Source of the DNA: Bradyrhizobium sp. AUGA SZCCT0176
Lineage (GTDB): Bacteria; Pseudomonadota; Alphaproteobacteria; Rhizobiales; Xanthobacteraceae
Assembly: GCF_018130145.1 (NCBI RefSeq)
Contig: NZ_JAFCMB010000021.1
Location: forward strand, 1-64,000
Reading direction: 5' to 3'
DNA: 64,000 bases
Shown: piece after piece, positions 56,466 to 64,000 of the stretch
Layout: each line of letters begins with the position of its first letter
How positions within the stretch are numbered: the stretch's first letter is position 1
Translations under genes and position numbers: made by a program
Notes under the pieces: generated by a model
The model's input: the letters and a program-made list of their open reading frames with translations, nothing else
Database searches by the model: none
Told to the model about the DNA's origin: nothing

Positions 56466-57430
56466 GTGAGCGTTGTGGCAGCCCACCTGTACCGTCATGG
56501 CAAGAATGTCAAAGCCGTTTCGCTGGATGAGCCCATCGATTGCAAGGGCAAGTCCGAGTTTGTCTGGATCGGGCTATTCGAGCCTTCGAAACGAGAGCTT
56601 GAGCAACTCGAGAAGAACTACGGGCTTCATCCGCTCGCGATCGAGGATGCGTTCAAGGCAAACCAACTGCCGAAAGTTGACGTCTACGGCGACCAGCTGT
56701 TTGTCATGACGCGCACGGCTCATCTTGAGCAAGATCACATCGCCCATGGCGAAACAGCGATTTTTGTCGGAAGGAATTTTATCATTACAGTTCGGCATGG
56801 CTCGGCTCGGGCGCACAGCGAACTGCGCGCCCAACTCGAAGCGGCTCCCAGCTTGCTGGACCATGGTCCGGATTATGTCTTGCACGCCATCCTCGACTTT
56901 ATCGTTGATGGATACCTGCCGGTGATCGAGACGATCGAGGAACACGTTCTCAAGAGGAGCAGAGCGCGCTCGACAGCTTCCTCAGTCGCGCAGACGTCAA
57001 ACGGCTCTTTGGGCTGCGCCAGGAACTGATCCGCTTTCAGCGAATTATCGGCCCCATGATGGAGGTCTGCGGCCGGCTCGTACACCTTGAGACACCGTGC
57101 CTCGATGCCAACGCCCGTCCCTATTTCCAGGACGTCCTGGACCACGTGCGGCGCGTCGAAGCGATGGTGAACTCGTTGCGAGACGTGCTGACTTCGGTTT
57201 TCGAAGTGAGCAATCTATTGGAGCAGCAGCGTCAGAGCGCGATTACGCGGCAGTTGGCCGCGTGGGCCGCGATCTTGGCCGTGCCCACCGCGATCGCCGG
57301 GATCTACGGCATGAATTTCGAAAACATGCCCGAGTTGAAGACGCAATACGGCTACTTTGTCGTCGTCGGCGTTATCGCCCTGCTTTGCGCGGTGCTTTAT
57401 GTGCGTTTCAAACGCGCTCGATGGCTCTGA
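56466..57430 (+). pseudogene. corA: Magnesium/cobalt transporter CorA, single frameshift
   Basis: The frame opens at the GTG 56466, after TCGGAGGAAG, and reads as CorA to IETIEEHVLK near residue 161. It then enters the wrong frame and stops at 57027-57029. The correct continuation (EQSALDSFLSRADVKRLFG) is in another frame from about 56953 and runs through MMEVCGRLVHLE to GIYGMNFENMP and the stop at 57430. One missing base near 56952-56958 (AAGAGGAGC, normally AAGATGGAGC) explains it. It may be a real mutation, a sequencing error, or much less likely recoding. GMN is intact. Confidence 0.85.
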
Positions 57431-57509
57431 TACGAGTTCGTGGCCCGCCCAAGTCGGTGGCAATTGATCTGCGGCGCCCAACCTGGCGTAGCGAACCTGG
57501 CAACCGTCA

Positions 57510-59213
57510 TCACTTCCTGCGCCAGATATCCAGCAGTGCTTCGGCCTTCGTTCGCAGCGGCAATCGTTCGTTGGTCAGCGCATCGAGGAAACCCGCAATG
57601 CGTTGCGACTTTGCCAGCGTATAGAGCGTGAGCGCGGCGAAAGCGGCTGCCGTTACGGCTACGTAAATTGCCTTTGCCGCGAGATGATGGTCGGTTGCGG
57701 CGATCAGGCTGCTCATGCCGAGGAAGCCTGTCGTGGTGGTGCCGATCAGGCCGATCATGGTCACGACGGTCAGCCTGAGGAAGATGTTCGACTGGCGACG
57801 CAGCAGATCGCTGTCGAGATAGGCGCCCATGTCCTTCAACTCTTCCCGAATCTCGATGTACAGGCGATCGGTGCCGAGATGTTTGACGAGGGCATGGAAC
57901 ACCTCGCGCGTCTGCACGTGCTCCGATACATCGTGAAACCAGTAGCGGTGGGTGAAGCGATGGAATATTTCGAGCAGGCCCCTGATCTCGGCGCGGAATC
58001 GTCGCACGGTTTCCTGCTGCTCGATATTGAGGCGCGTGACAGCGTGCACCAGGCGGTCGGACATCATCAGCAAGGCGCCCTTGTGCATGTGCGCGATCAG
58101 CGCCAGCAGAAAGAACTGATGACGGAACTGGCCAAGAACGCCGCGCTCCGCATCCATGAATACGGGTCTCGCGGCGTCGCCGACGATCAGGAACGCGTGA
58201 TCGCAACACATCACGCGCGTGCGCAGCCGGGCGTCGGATTGCGTTTCGTCATAGTACCTGTCGTAGCAATGGTTTTCTTCGAAGCTCGCCAGATATTTCT
58301 CGGAATAGGGCAGCGCGTGCCGGTCGCCGGGCGCGTTCGCGTAGGCAAGCCGGGCGAAGTCCGCCCGCGTCAGCTGCTCCGGATGTTCGACGGCGAGATA
58401 AGCCATCAAAGGCATGCGATAATATTCGAGGTGGCGGAACCGCAGCGCTCCCGCCTGATCGGAGTGATGGGCCGCCATCGGGTTGAGCAGATATTGCCAG
58501 TGCGCCGCGAGCGGCGGCGCCCGCTCGCGACACACCGATGCCAGATACTGCTTTCTGTCCTCGTAGTCCGACACCGCGAGCACGCGCCCGTCTGCCGCCA
58601 GCCATTCCACCTTGCGGGGGCAGTTGATGCCGTCTCCCTCTGCGGTCCAGCCCGCAGGATAGGCGCGGCCGAACCGGTGCAGGGTGTCCTGCACCACGTC
58701 GAGCGGCAGGTCGGAGCCGGACACTTCGACGGCGAGAATGACAAGGTCGACGTCATAGAAGAAGTAAAGATCGACATGCCGGACATCGAAGACAACAGGT
58801 GTGACCCGGTCGGGGAAAAGGATCCGCACCGCTGCCACGTCGGTCCGGCGATAAGCCTTTATCGGGGATTCACCGTAGGCGGCCATGGAGCGGCGTTTTG
58901 CGCCTTCGCCGTAGAGAAGACGCTGCACATAGGGCAGGAATGTCACGAATTCGCGATAGTGCCGTTCCTGGAAGGCGTCGGGATCGGCGCAGAATTCATC
59001 ATCCACTTCCTTCCAGACCCCGCCGGCCCCCTTCTCGAGGAGCTCCCAGTGATGATGGATTTGCGAGCCTTCCTTCAGCGGCAGCAGTTGAAGCGGCCAG
59101 AGCAGGATCTGGTGGAACGTGCGCACCAACGGTGTGGATTCGGGCGTGGATTCGATCGGCTCCGATGCCCGGCGCGCCTTGGAGTCCCGCCCGCCGATCG
59201 TTTGCGACACCAT
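57510..59213 (-). CDS. Large CorA-like membrane protein of unknown function
   Basis: 567 residues. A long soluble N-terminal domain (residues 1-430) contains DLYFFYDVDLVILAVEVSG and CCDHAFLIVGDA, and the C-terminus has two helices with TTTGFLGMSSLIAA, resembling the CorA GMN signature but with GMS. The layout is CorA-like with an enlarged cytosolic domain, and it is convergent with the broken corA. Metal transport is possible but unproven, as the signature is altered. Confidence 0.65.
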   Translation of the reverse strand: MVSQTIGGRDSKARRASEPIESTPESTPLVRTFHQILLWPLQLLPLKEGSQIHHHWELLEKGAGGVWKEVDDEFCADPDAFQERHYREFVTFLPYVQRLLYGEGAKRRSMAAYGESPIKAYRRTDVAAVRILFPDRVTPVVFDVRHVDLYFFYDVDLVILAVEVSGSDLPLDVVQDTLHRFGRAYPAGWTAEGDGINCPRKVEWLAADGRVLAVSDYEDRKQYLASVCRERAPPLAAHWQYLLNPMAAHHSDQAGALRFRHLEYYRMPLMAYLAVEHPEQLTRADFARLAYANAPGDRHALPYSEKYLASFEENHCYDRYYDETQSDARLRTRVMCCDHAFLIVGDAARPVFMDAERGVLGQFRHQFFLLALIAHMHKGALLMMSDRLVHAVTRLNIEQQETVRRFRAEIRGLLEIFHRFTHRYWFHDVSEHVQTREVFHALVKHLGTDRLYIEIREELKDMGAYLDSDLLRRQSNIFLRLTVVTMIGLIGTTTTGFLGMSSLIAATDHHLAAKAIYVAVTAAAFAALTLYTLAKSQRIAGFLDALTNERLPLRTKAEALLDIWRRK

Positions 59214-59414
59214 GGCACGTCCTCGACATTCGGGTTGGAGGCCTCAATGCTGAACCATACCGCAAAAGCACCGGCATTGTCCGCGTTGCTGTCGCACGCT
59301 GCAAGCGCGACGCCAATTCCGCATTGCAGCGGGAATGACGCCATGACCAATGGACGACATTCTCGAAAGGAGTAGGCTAGCCAGCGTCTCATGCCTTTCT
59401 CAGGAGGTCAGACC

Positions 59415-59642
59415 ATGACACGGCACCTTTTCTTTGCGATCACGCTCATAGGCACCGGAATGCTCCTCAATGCACAGGCAGAAGCACTGACAGCCTCGCG
59501 ATGTGAGGATCGAGCCGCAAATTGCGTTGGCAGATGTGCCAACCCCACCGGTGGGGGCGGTGACTGGCGAGGGCATCAGAACAAATGCATGCTCTACTGC
59601 GACCGGCAGGTGAGCAGCTGTCTGATCCGCGCGCGATACTAG
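59415..59642 (+). CDS. Small secreted Cys-rich protein
   Basis: 75 residues from the ATG at 59415, after CAGGAGGTC. A signal peptide ends near AEA, and the mature part has six Cys (SRCED, NCVGRC, KCMLYC, SCLIR) in the space of about 40 residues with a Gly-rich GGGGDW patch, suggesting three disulfides. Reminiscent of small secreted proteins of Bradyrhizobium; function unknown. Confidence 0.65.
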   Translation: MTRHLFFAITLIGTGMLLNAQAEALTASRCEDRAANCVGRCANPTGGGGDWRGHQNKCMLYCDRQVSSCLIRARY

Positions 59643-59778
59643 CCGCTACGCCCCGTGTTGGCGGAGGCACCACGAGGATTTCGTTGCGGCGTCATTTTGG
59701 CCCTCCCGCGCGGAAGCGAAAGGGGCCGCAAGGCGTGAGCACAGCGCCGTTCTTGAAGAGAATTGCGCCTGGAGAGAA

Positions 59779-60747
59779 TTACTTCGCCGTCTCGAGGCCC
59801 GCGTCCTTGATTACCTTCGACCACTTCTTGATTTCTGAGTCGATGAAGCCGCGGAAATGCTCCGGCGTGTCGCCGGCAACCGTGAGGCCCTGATCGGCCA
59901 GTTTTGCCTTGACGCTGGGATCGGCCATCGCCTCGTTGGCGATGCGGTTCAGCTCAGTGACGATCTTCTCGGGCGTGCCTCCTGGCGCGATCATGCCGTA
60001 CCAGTTTTCGATCAACAGATCGGGCATGCCGACTTCCGCCGTCGTCGGCACATCGGGCGCGGTCGGCGCGCGCGTGGGGGAGCCCAGTGCAATTGGCTTC
60101 AGGGAGCCCGCCTTGATATGCGGCAGGATCACCGGCAGGTCGAGGAACGTCATCTGCACCTGCTGGCCGAGCAGGTCGTTGATGGCCGGCGCCGCGCCGC
60201 GATAGGGCACATGCACGATGTCGAGTTTTGCGGTCAGCTTGAACAGCTCGCCGGCCAGATGCGGCAGGCCGCCGACGCCGGCGGAGGCAAAATTGAGCTT
60301 GCCGGGCTGCGCCTTGGCGAGGGCAATGAGTTCGGCCATGTTGTTGGCGGGAACGTTGCTGGCCACGACCAGCATTTCCGGCACGGTCACCACAAGCGTG
60401 ACCGGTGCGAGGTCCTTCCGCACGTCGTAGGGCATTTTTTCCAGCGACGGGTTGATGACGAGCGAGCTCGCGCTGGTGATGCCGATGGTGTAGCCGTCGG
60501 GTGCGGCTTTCGCGACCGCGTCGGTGCCCAGCACCCCGGCCTGTCCGCTGCGATTTTCAATCACGATCGGCTGCTTGACCAGTTCCGACATGCGCTGGCC
60601 GACCACGCGGGCGATGATGTCGTTCGGCCCGCCAGGTGGGAACGGCACGATCAGTTTGATTGGTTTGGTCGGAAAATCCTGTGCCGTGCCCGCGGCCGGC
60701 CATAGCAGCAGCGACAATCCGGCCGCCAGCGCCCCCCAAATCCTCAT
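59779..60747 (-). CDS. Bug/TctC-type periplasmic solute-binding protein
   Basis: 322 residues with signal peptide MRIWGALAAGLSLLLWPAAG, followed by FPTKPIKLIVPFPPGGPNDI and the VGVGGLPHLAGELF-type core, which identify the tripartite tricarboxylate transporter binding family. No TctA or TctB permease is adjacent. Such orphan Bug proteins bind organic acids or nicotinate-like compounds; the ligand is unknown. Confidence 0.9.
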   Translation of the reverse strand: MRIWGALAAGLSLLLWPAAGTAQDFPTKPIKLIVPFPPGGPNDIIARVVGQRMSELVKQPIVIENRSGQAGVLGTDAVAKAAPDGYTIGITSASSLVINPSLEKMPYDVRKDLAPVTLVVTVPEMLVVASNVPANNMAELIALAKAQPGKLNFASAGVGGLPHLAGELFKLTAKLDIVHVPYRGAAPAINDLLGQQVQMTFLDLPVILPHIKAGSLKPIALGSPTRAPTAPDVPTTAEVGMPDLLIENWYGMIAPGGTPEKIVTELNRIANEAMADPSVKAKLADQGLTVAGDTPEHFRGFIDSEIKKWSKVIKDAGLETAK

Positions 60748-60836
60748 GCAAGCCTCCCTGCGCAGATGTCTAAAGCGTCTGTCGCGTTGCGGCTTATAGC
60801 AGACTTTTTGTCCGGCGGGTTACGTCATCGCTGCGG

Positions 60837-61364
60837 TCAAGGCACGAGTTCGTCGGTGGCCGCGAGGCGGACGGGCTTTTGGGAAATGAGATTGCTCCAG
60901 ACCCAATGATGATGCCGCATGACGCTGACCGCATCGAGGTGAGGGCGGTTGCTCAAGGTGTGGGCATCGGTCACCACGACGACGTTGTGCTGGTTCGAGA
61001 CGGCGGATCGGACGGTGGCATCGACGCACAGATCGGTGGCCCAGCCGGTCACCAGCACGCGGTCCGGCGCAATCCTGCCGAGGCGGGCCTGCAGCTCGGC
61101 GCCGGCGAAGGGGTCGTTCATGCTCTTCTGAACGACGACATCGGCGGGATCCCTGACAAGTTCGGGAAGCAGCGCCCAGCCCGGCGATTGCGGTTCGAAA
61201 TCGTCGCCGCTGTCGCCGCAGTGCTGAATGAAGATGACCATGCCGGACTGCGCGCGCACGCTGGCGGCGAGCCGGTTGATGCGGTCGATGACCCCTGGCA
61301 GATCGTGCTTGGGATCGCCGCTCCGCAGCCCGACCTGCATGTCCACGATCAGCAGTGCGTCCAT
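60837..61364 (-). CDS. Isochorismatase-family cysteine hydrolase
   Basis: 175 residues from the ATG at 61364. The catalytic triad of the family is visible: Asp in LLIVDMQVG, Lys in VQKSMNDPF and Cys in TDLCVDATVRSA, with HCGDSGDDF in between. These hydrolases act on amides such as nicotinamide, N-carbamoyl compounds or isochorismate. It is transcribed together with, or near, the Bug protein gene on the same strand. Confidence 0.88.
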   Translation of the reverse strand: MDALLIVDMQVGLRSGDPKHDLPGVIDRINRLAASVRAQSGMVIFIQHCGDSGDDFEPQSPGWALLPELVRDPADVVVQKSMNDPFAGAELQARLGRIAPDRVLVTGWATDLCVDATVRSAVSNQHNVVVVTDAHTLSNRPHLDAVSVMRHHHWVWSNLISQKPVRLAATDELVP

Positions 61365-61396
61365 GCGATGCCTTCCGTGGCCGGGAGCATGATCGC

Positions 61397-61489
61397 CGGG
61401 CAAACGGTTTGTCCCGAGGAAAGAACCTGCCCCGCACTTGATGCGGGGTGGAACCGGTTTTCCCGGGGTCAACACCAGGCGTTTGCCCG
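61397..61489. repeat. Nested inverted repeat between the isochorismatase and HisN genes
   Basis: CGGGCAAACG (61397-61406) pairs with CGTTTGCCCG (61480-61489); inside it CCCCGCA (61430-61436) pairs with TGCGGGG (61442-61448). The nested layout resembles the dispersed palindromic repeats, but only one copy is present here. Confidence 0.65.
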
Positions 61490-61512
61490 AAGATCGTCTT
61501 TTAAAGAATGCG

Positions 61513-62292
61513 CTAGCTGTTGAGTAGTTTCATCGCCGCTTCATGCACGCGGGCGTCGCCGGCGGCGATGATGCGGCCGCCGCTTTGGGCGGGCTTGCCA
61601 TCCCAGGTGGTAACGATGCCGCCGGCGCCGGTGATGATCGGGATCAGGGCCGCGATGTCATAGGGCTTCAGCTCGGTCTCGACCACGAGGTCGAGATGAC
61701 CGGCCGCCAGCATGCAGTAGGAATAGCAATCGCCGCCATAGCGCGTCAGCTTCACCGCCTCTTCGACCCGGCCGAAGGCGGCCCGGTCGGCGGCGTTCAT
61801 CAATAGTGGGCTTGTCGTGTAGGAAGTCGCGTCCGCCAGCGAGGCGCAGCGCCGCACGGACAGCTTCCGTTCGCCGGAGGGGCCGGAATAATGCGCCGAG
61901 CCGCTGTCGCCGGAAAAACGCTCGCCGATATATGGCTGGTGCATCATCCCGAACACCGGCGTGCCGCGGTGCATCAGGGCGATCAGCGTGCCCCAGATCG
62001 GAAAACCCGCGATGAAGGATTTGGTGCCGTCGATGGGATCGAGCACCCAGACATATTCGGCGTTTTCCTGCTCGTTGCCGAATTCCTCGCCGACGATGCC
62101 GTGCTGGGGAAAGTTGCCCTTGATCAGCCGGCGCATGACAGCCTCGGCGGCGCGGTCGGCCTCGGTGACGGGATCGAAATCCTTGGCGCTCTTGTTGTCG
62201 ATCGAAAGCGAGGTCCGAAAGAACGGCAGAATGGTTTCGCCGGAGGCGGTTGCAAGGCGGCCGATAAAGGCTGTGAAATCGATGACCGTCAC
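61513..62292 (-). CDS. hisN: Histidinol-phosphatase, inositol-monophosphatase family
   Basis: 259 residues from the GTG at 62292 (MTVIDFTAF), which follows AAGGA; a TTG at 62325 is less likely. The metal-binding motifs GEEFGNEQ and VLDPIDGTKSF (Asp, Ile, Asp, Gly, Thr) and YDIAALIPI late in the protein are intact. HisN-type enzymes of alphaproteobacteria remove phosphate from histidinol-phosphate; inositol monophosphatase activity cannot be excluded. The gap between this gene and the sRNA (62293-62660) shows no gene. Confidence 0.85.
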   Translation of the reverse strand: MTVIDFTAFIGRLATASGETILPFFRTSLSIDNKSAKDFDPVTEADRAAEAVMRRLIKGNFPQHGIVGEEFGNEQENAEYVWVLDPIDGTKSFIAGFPIWGTLIALMHRGTPVFGMMHQPYIGERFSGDSGSAHYSGPSGERKLSVRRCASLADATSYTTSPLLMNAADRAAFGRVEEAVKLTRYGGDCYSYCMLAAGHLDLVVETELKPYDIAALIPIITGAGGIVTTWDGKPAQSGGRIIAAGDARVHEAAMKLLNS

Positions 62293-62660
62293 GGCAGTTC
62301 CTTGAAAGGGCGGAGGGGTGTTCAAGCGTTCGCGTTCTTGCCTAGCTCAATCCTGCGATGGGCGCACGATTAACGGAATGTTATTCCCATCTCATCCGAC
62401 TCAGGGCCCCCTTTGGGGTTTCGAATCGGCTTCGTTTAGGCATGCATTTTTGGTGACACGGCTATTCACAACATCGAGATTTGTGAATTGTGGCCGCTCC
62501 GTAACACCGGGTTCCCACGGAAGTTTCTCCGTAAGTAATTGAATATAAAAAGAAAAATAGTATTTAACTGACCTGTTGCATAACGGCCAGCCTCGCCGGG
62601 ATTACGCTGGGAAAGTTTCGAAAGGACTTGCGTTTTGTGCAGCGCGGCCGCATATTGTTG

Positions 62661-62750
62661 CGGTGCGGTAGGGCCTCGCCCTATCGCTGCCCTCCTTGGG
62701 CGTTTCCTCCCTAGACTTGGGCCGCTTGTTCATTCAAGCGGCCCTTTTTT
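62661..62750 (+). ncRNA. Candidate trans-acting sRNA with anti-Shine-Dalgarno loops (alpha-r14-like)
   Basis: About 90 bases: hairpin GCGGTAGGGC-CTC-GCCCTATCGC (62665-62674/62678-62687), hairpin GCCC-TCCTT-GGGC (62689-62701) with a CCTCC loop, single-stranded TTTCCTCCCT (62703-62712), and a terminator. Upstream TTGCGT (62628-62633) and TATTGT (62653-62658) form a candidate promoter with a 19-base spacer. CCTCC-loop sRNAs with this layout are described in rhizobia as alpha-r14. No open frame competes. Confidence 0.6.
62719..62750 (+). terminator. Rho-independent terminator of the sRNA candidate
   Basis: GGGCCGCTTG (62719-62728) and CAAGCGGCCC (62735-62744), 10 bp without mismatch, followed by TTTTTT. 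Confidence 0.9.
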
Positions 62751-62756
62751 CTTGCC

Positions 62757-62850
62757 GTCATTCCCCGATGCGCAGTTGCGCATCTGAGGGCGTGCGAAGC
62801 GTGAACCCGGAATCTCGAGATTCCGGGTTCGCTTCGCGCCCCGGAATGAC
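62757..62850. repeat. Dispersed palindromic repeat, family A copy 4
   Basis: GTCATTCC to GGAATGAC with GATGCGCAGTTGCGCATC and GGAATCTCGAGATTCC, sharing both blocks with copy 1. It lies between the sRNA terminator and the N-formylglutamate amidohydrolase stop. Confidence 0.9.
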
Positions 62851-62861
62851 GGAGAGATGGA

Positions 62862-63749
62862 TTACTCCGCCGCGGCCTGGAACGGCCCGAGGTCGCCGAG
62901 CGGCACGGTGGCCAGTGCGTCGGCCAGAACAGAGAAATCGGCCGCCACCTGCGCAAAGCGCGGTGAGCGCTCGCGGCGGCGTTCATCCATATAGATCGCG
63001 CGGTTGAGTTCGAGCTGCACGGTGTGCAATCCGCTTGCCGGGTTGCCGTAATGCTCGGTGATGAATCCGCCGGCATAAGGCTTGTTGCGGCCGATCGAAT
63101 AGCCGAGCCCGCTCATGACGTCCTCGACGACGTCGGGCAGCAGTGCGGCGCAGCTGGTGCCGTAGCGGTCGCCGATCACGATATCGGGCCGCCGCGGCTC
63201 GTCGCGCGACACGCCGATCGACGGCATCGAGTGGCAATCCACCAGGATCACGGTGCCGAACGCCTGATGCGCCTTGTTGATCAGCCGCCGCAATGCGCGG
63301 TGGTAGGGCTTGTAGAGCGCCTCGATCCGGCCCAGCGCCTCATCGACATTGAGCCGCTCGCGGTAAATCTCCTGCCCGTCGCCGACCACGCGCGGGATGG
63401 TGCCGAGGCCGCCGGCGACCCGCATCGAGCGGGTATTGGCAAAGCTCGGCAGCCGGCCGGTGAACATGCGCGGATCGAGCTCATAGGGCTCGCGGTTCAC
63501 GTCGACATAGGAGCGCGGAAAATTGACCCGCACCGTCGGAAAGCCGCGATCGCTCAAATCGACGATCAGTTCGTCCATGAACGAATCCTCGGAGCGGCGC
63601 AATGCTGCCAGATCGATCCGGGAGGCGTTGAGGAATTCCAGCGGATAGACCGAGCCGGAATGCGGGGAATTGAAGATGATCGGCGCCCGCCAGCTGGCCG
63701 GCTCCACGATCTCGAACGGAGGCGACAGTTCGCCATCAAACTGGGTCAT
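62862..63749 (-). CDS. N-formylglutamate amidohydrolase family protein
   Basis: 295 residues. FNSPHSGSVYP near residue 28 and VDCHSMPSIG near residue 169 carry the His and Asp ligands expected for the FGase fold, with GFITEHYGNP and LELNRAIYMDE completing the active-site pattern. The family removes formate from N-formylglutamate in histidine catabolism and related pathways. No hut genes adjoin it. The 251 bases upstream (63750-64000) show no gene or clear signal. Confidence 0.9.
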   Translation of the reverse strand: MTQFDGELSPPFEIVEPASWRAPIIFNSPHSGSVYPLEFLNASRIDLAALRRSEDSFMDELIVDLSDRGFPTVRVNFPRSYVDVNREPYELDPRMFTGRLPSFANTRSMRVAGGLGTIPRVVGDGQEIYRERLNVDEALGRIEALYKPYHRALRRLINKAHQAFGTVILVDCHSMPSIGVSRDEPRRPDIVIGDRYGTSCAALLPDVVEDVMSGLGYSIGRNKPYAGGFITEHYGNPASGLHTVQLELNRAIYMDERRRERSPRFAQVAADFSVLADALATVPLGDLGPFQAAAE

Positions 63750-64000
63750 CGTCGGGCGCCGTCCCTTGGATCCGTGCTTCCCAAGCAGTCGATCAAGACA
63801 ATCGATAGAGCAACCGATTCTGCCGGAAAACCAGAGATTTTATGAGAACGCATTGTCGGTAATCACAATCATTCTGCCAAGTGAAAAAAGCCGCAATGGT
63901 GCTGGAACACATCTCAAATGCGGAAAACGCCTGCCTTGATTGATCTCTGGCGCGTTCCGGTACAGAAATAACGCCGCTCTCCGTGAGCTGCACACTGCTG

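Noticed and set aside
62318..62542. 74-codon open frame upstream of the sRNA
   Set aside because: No ribosome site, no codon bias and low complexity.
63793..63993. 66-codon minus-strand frame at the window end
   Set aside because: No ribosome site or domain; overlaps the likely promoter region of the amidohydrolase.

Overview
The window is a chromosomal segment from a GC-rich alphaproteobacterium, most likely a Bradyrhizobium or close Nitrobacteraceae relative. The evidence is the codon usage, the homospermidine pathway, a ROSE thermometer on a small heat-shock gene, and several families of palindromic intergenic repeats that I recognise from Bradyrhizobium-type genomes. I see no rRNA, tRNA, CRISPR array, phage or transposase. 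This looks like core chromosome with small accessory modules. Assignments come from reading the sequence and from family knowledge; no database search was run.

Layout. 1-7.1 kb: 3' end of pckA, a VanZ-like gene, a zinc-ribbon metallo-beta-lactamase-like protein, htpG, a DUF3095 protein, a MATE exporter and a GNAT enzyme. 7.2-14.6 kb: sodB, crcB, two half-size permeases, then a zinc-homeostasis operon. That operon starts at a perfect 17-bp Zur-like palindrome and runs: His-rich small membrane protein, znuC, znuB, znuA, COG0523 GTPase with a His-rich loop, WD40 protein. 14.8-18.4 kb: secreted and membrane proteins of unknown function, an MgtC-family protein, acetoacetate decarboxylase and a lipoprotein. 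18.5-22.9 kb (minus strand): polyamine cluster of ornithine decarboxylase (with a structured leader resembling the alphaproteobacterial speF motif), GNAT, RidA and homospermidine synthase.

23-31 kb: M3 peptidase, a DUF1007 plus NicO-type Ni/Co exporter pair, an Asp/Glu racemase, a MntA/HepT-type pair, a thioesterase, and a long dispersed repeat. 31-38.7 kb: hemH, an SPFH/NfeD pair, an HxlR regulator divergent from a carboxymuconolactone-decarboxylase-like gene with two tandem operators between them, kdsD, an outer-membrane barrel and a Gly-rich secreted protein. 38.7-45.6 kb: gltD and gltB with a sigma-54-like promoter upstream. 45.6-57.4 kb: secreted proteins, hsp20 with an RpoH-like promoter and ROSE thermometer, hydrolases, an SDR protein, a class III cyclase with TPRs, LysE, TauE/LysR, a GST, and a corA gene broken by one frameshift. 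57.5-64 kb: a large CorA-like protein, a Bug-type binding protein, an isochorismatase-like hydrolase, hisN, a candidate anti-Shine-Dalgarno sRNA, and N-formylglutamate amidohydrolase.

The most informative items are regulatory. They are the Zur site with its His-rich first gene, the ROSE/RpoH leader, the ODC leader RNA, the gltBD sigma-54 site, the tandem HxlR operators and the approximately 90-nt sRNA at 62.66-62.75 kb. No wholly new multi-gene system is evident. The least-described coding items are the His-rich zinc-operon peptide, the WD40 partner of the COG0523 GTPase, and the 567-residue CorA-like protein.
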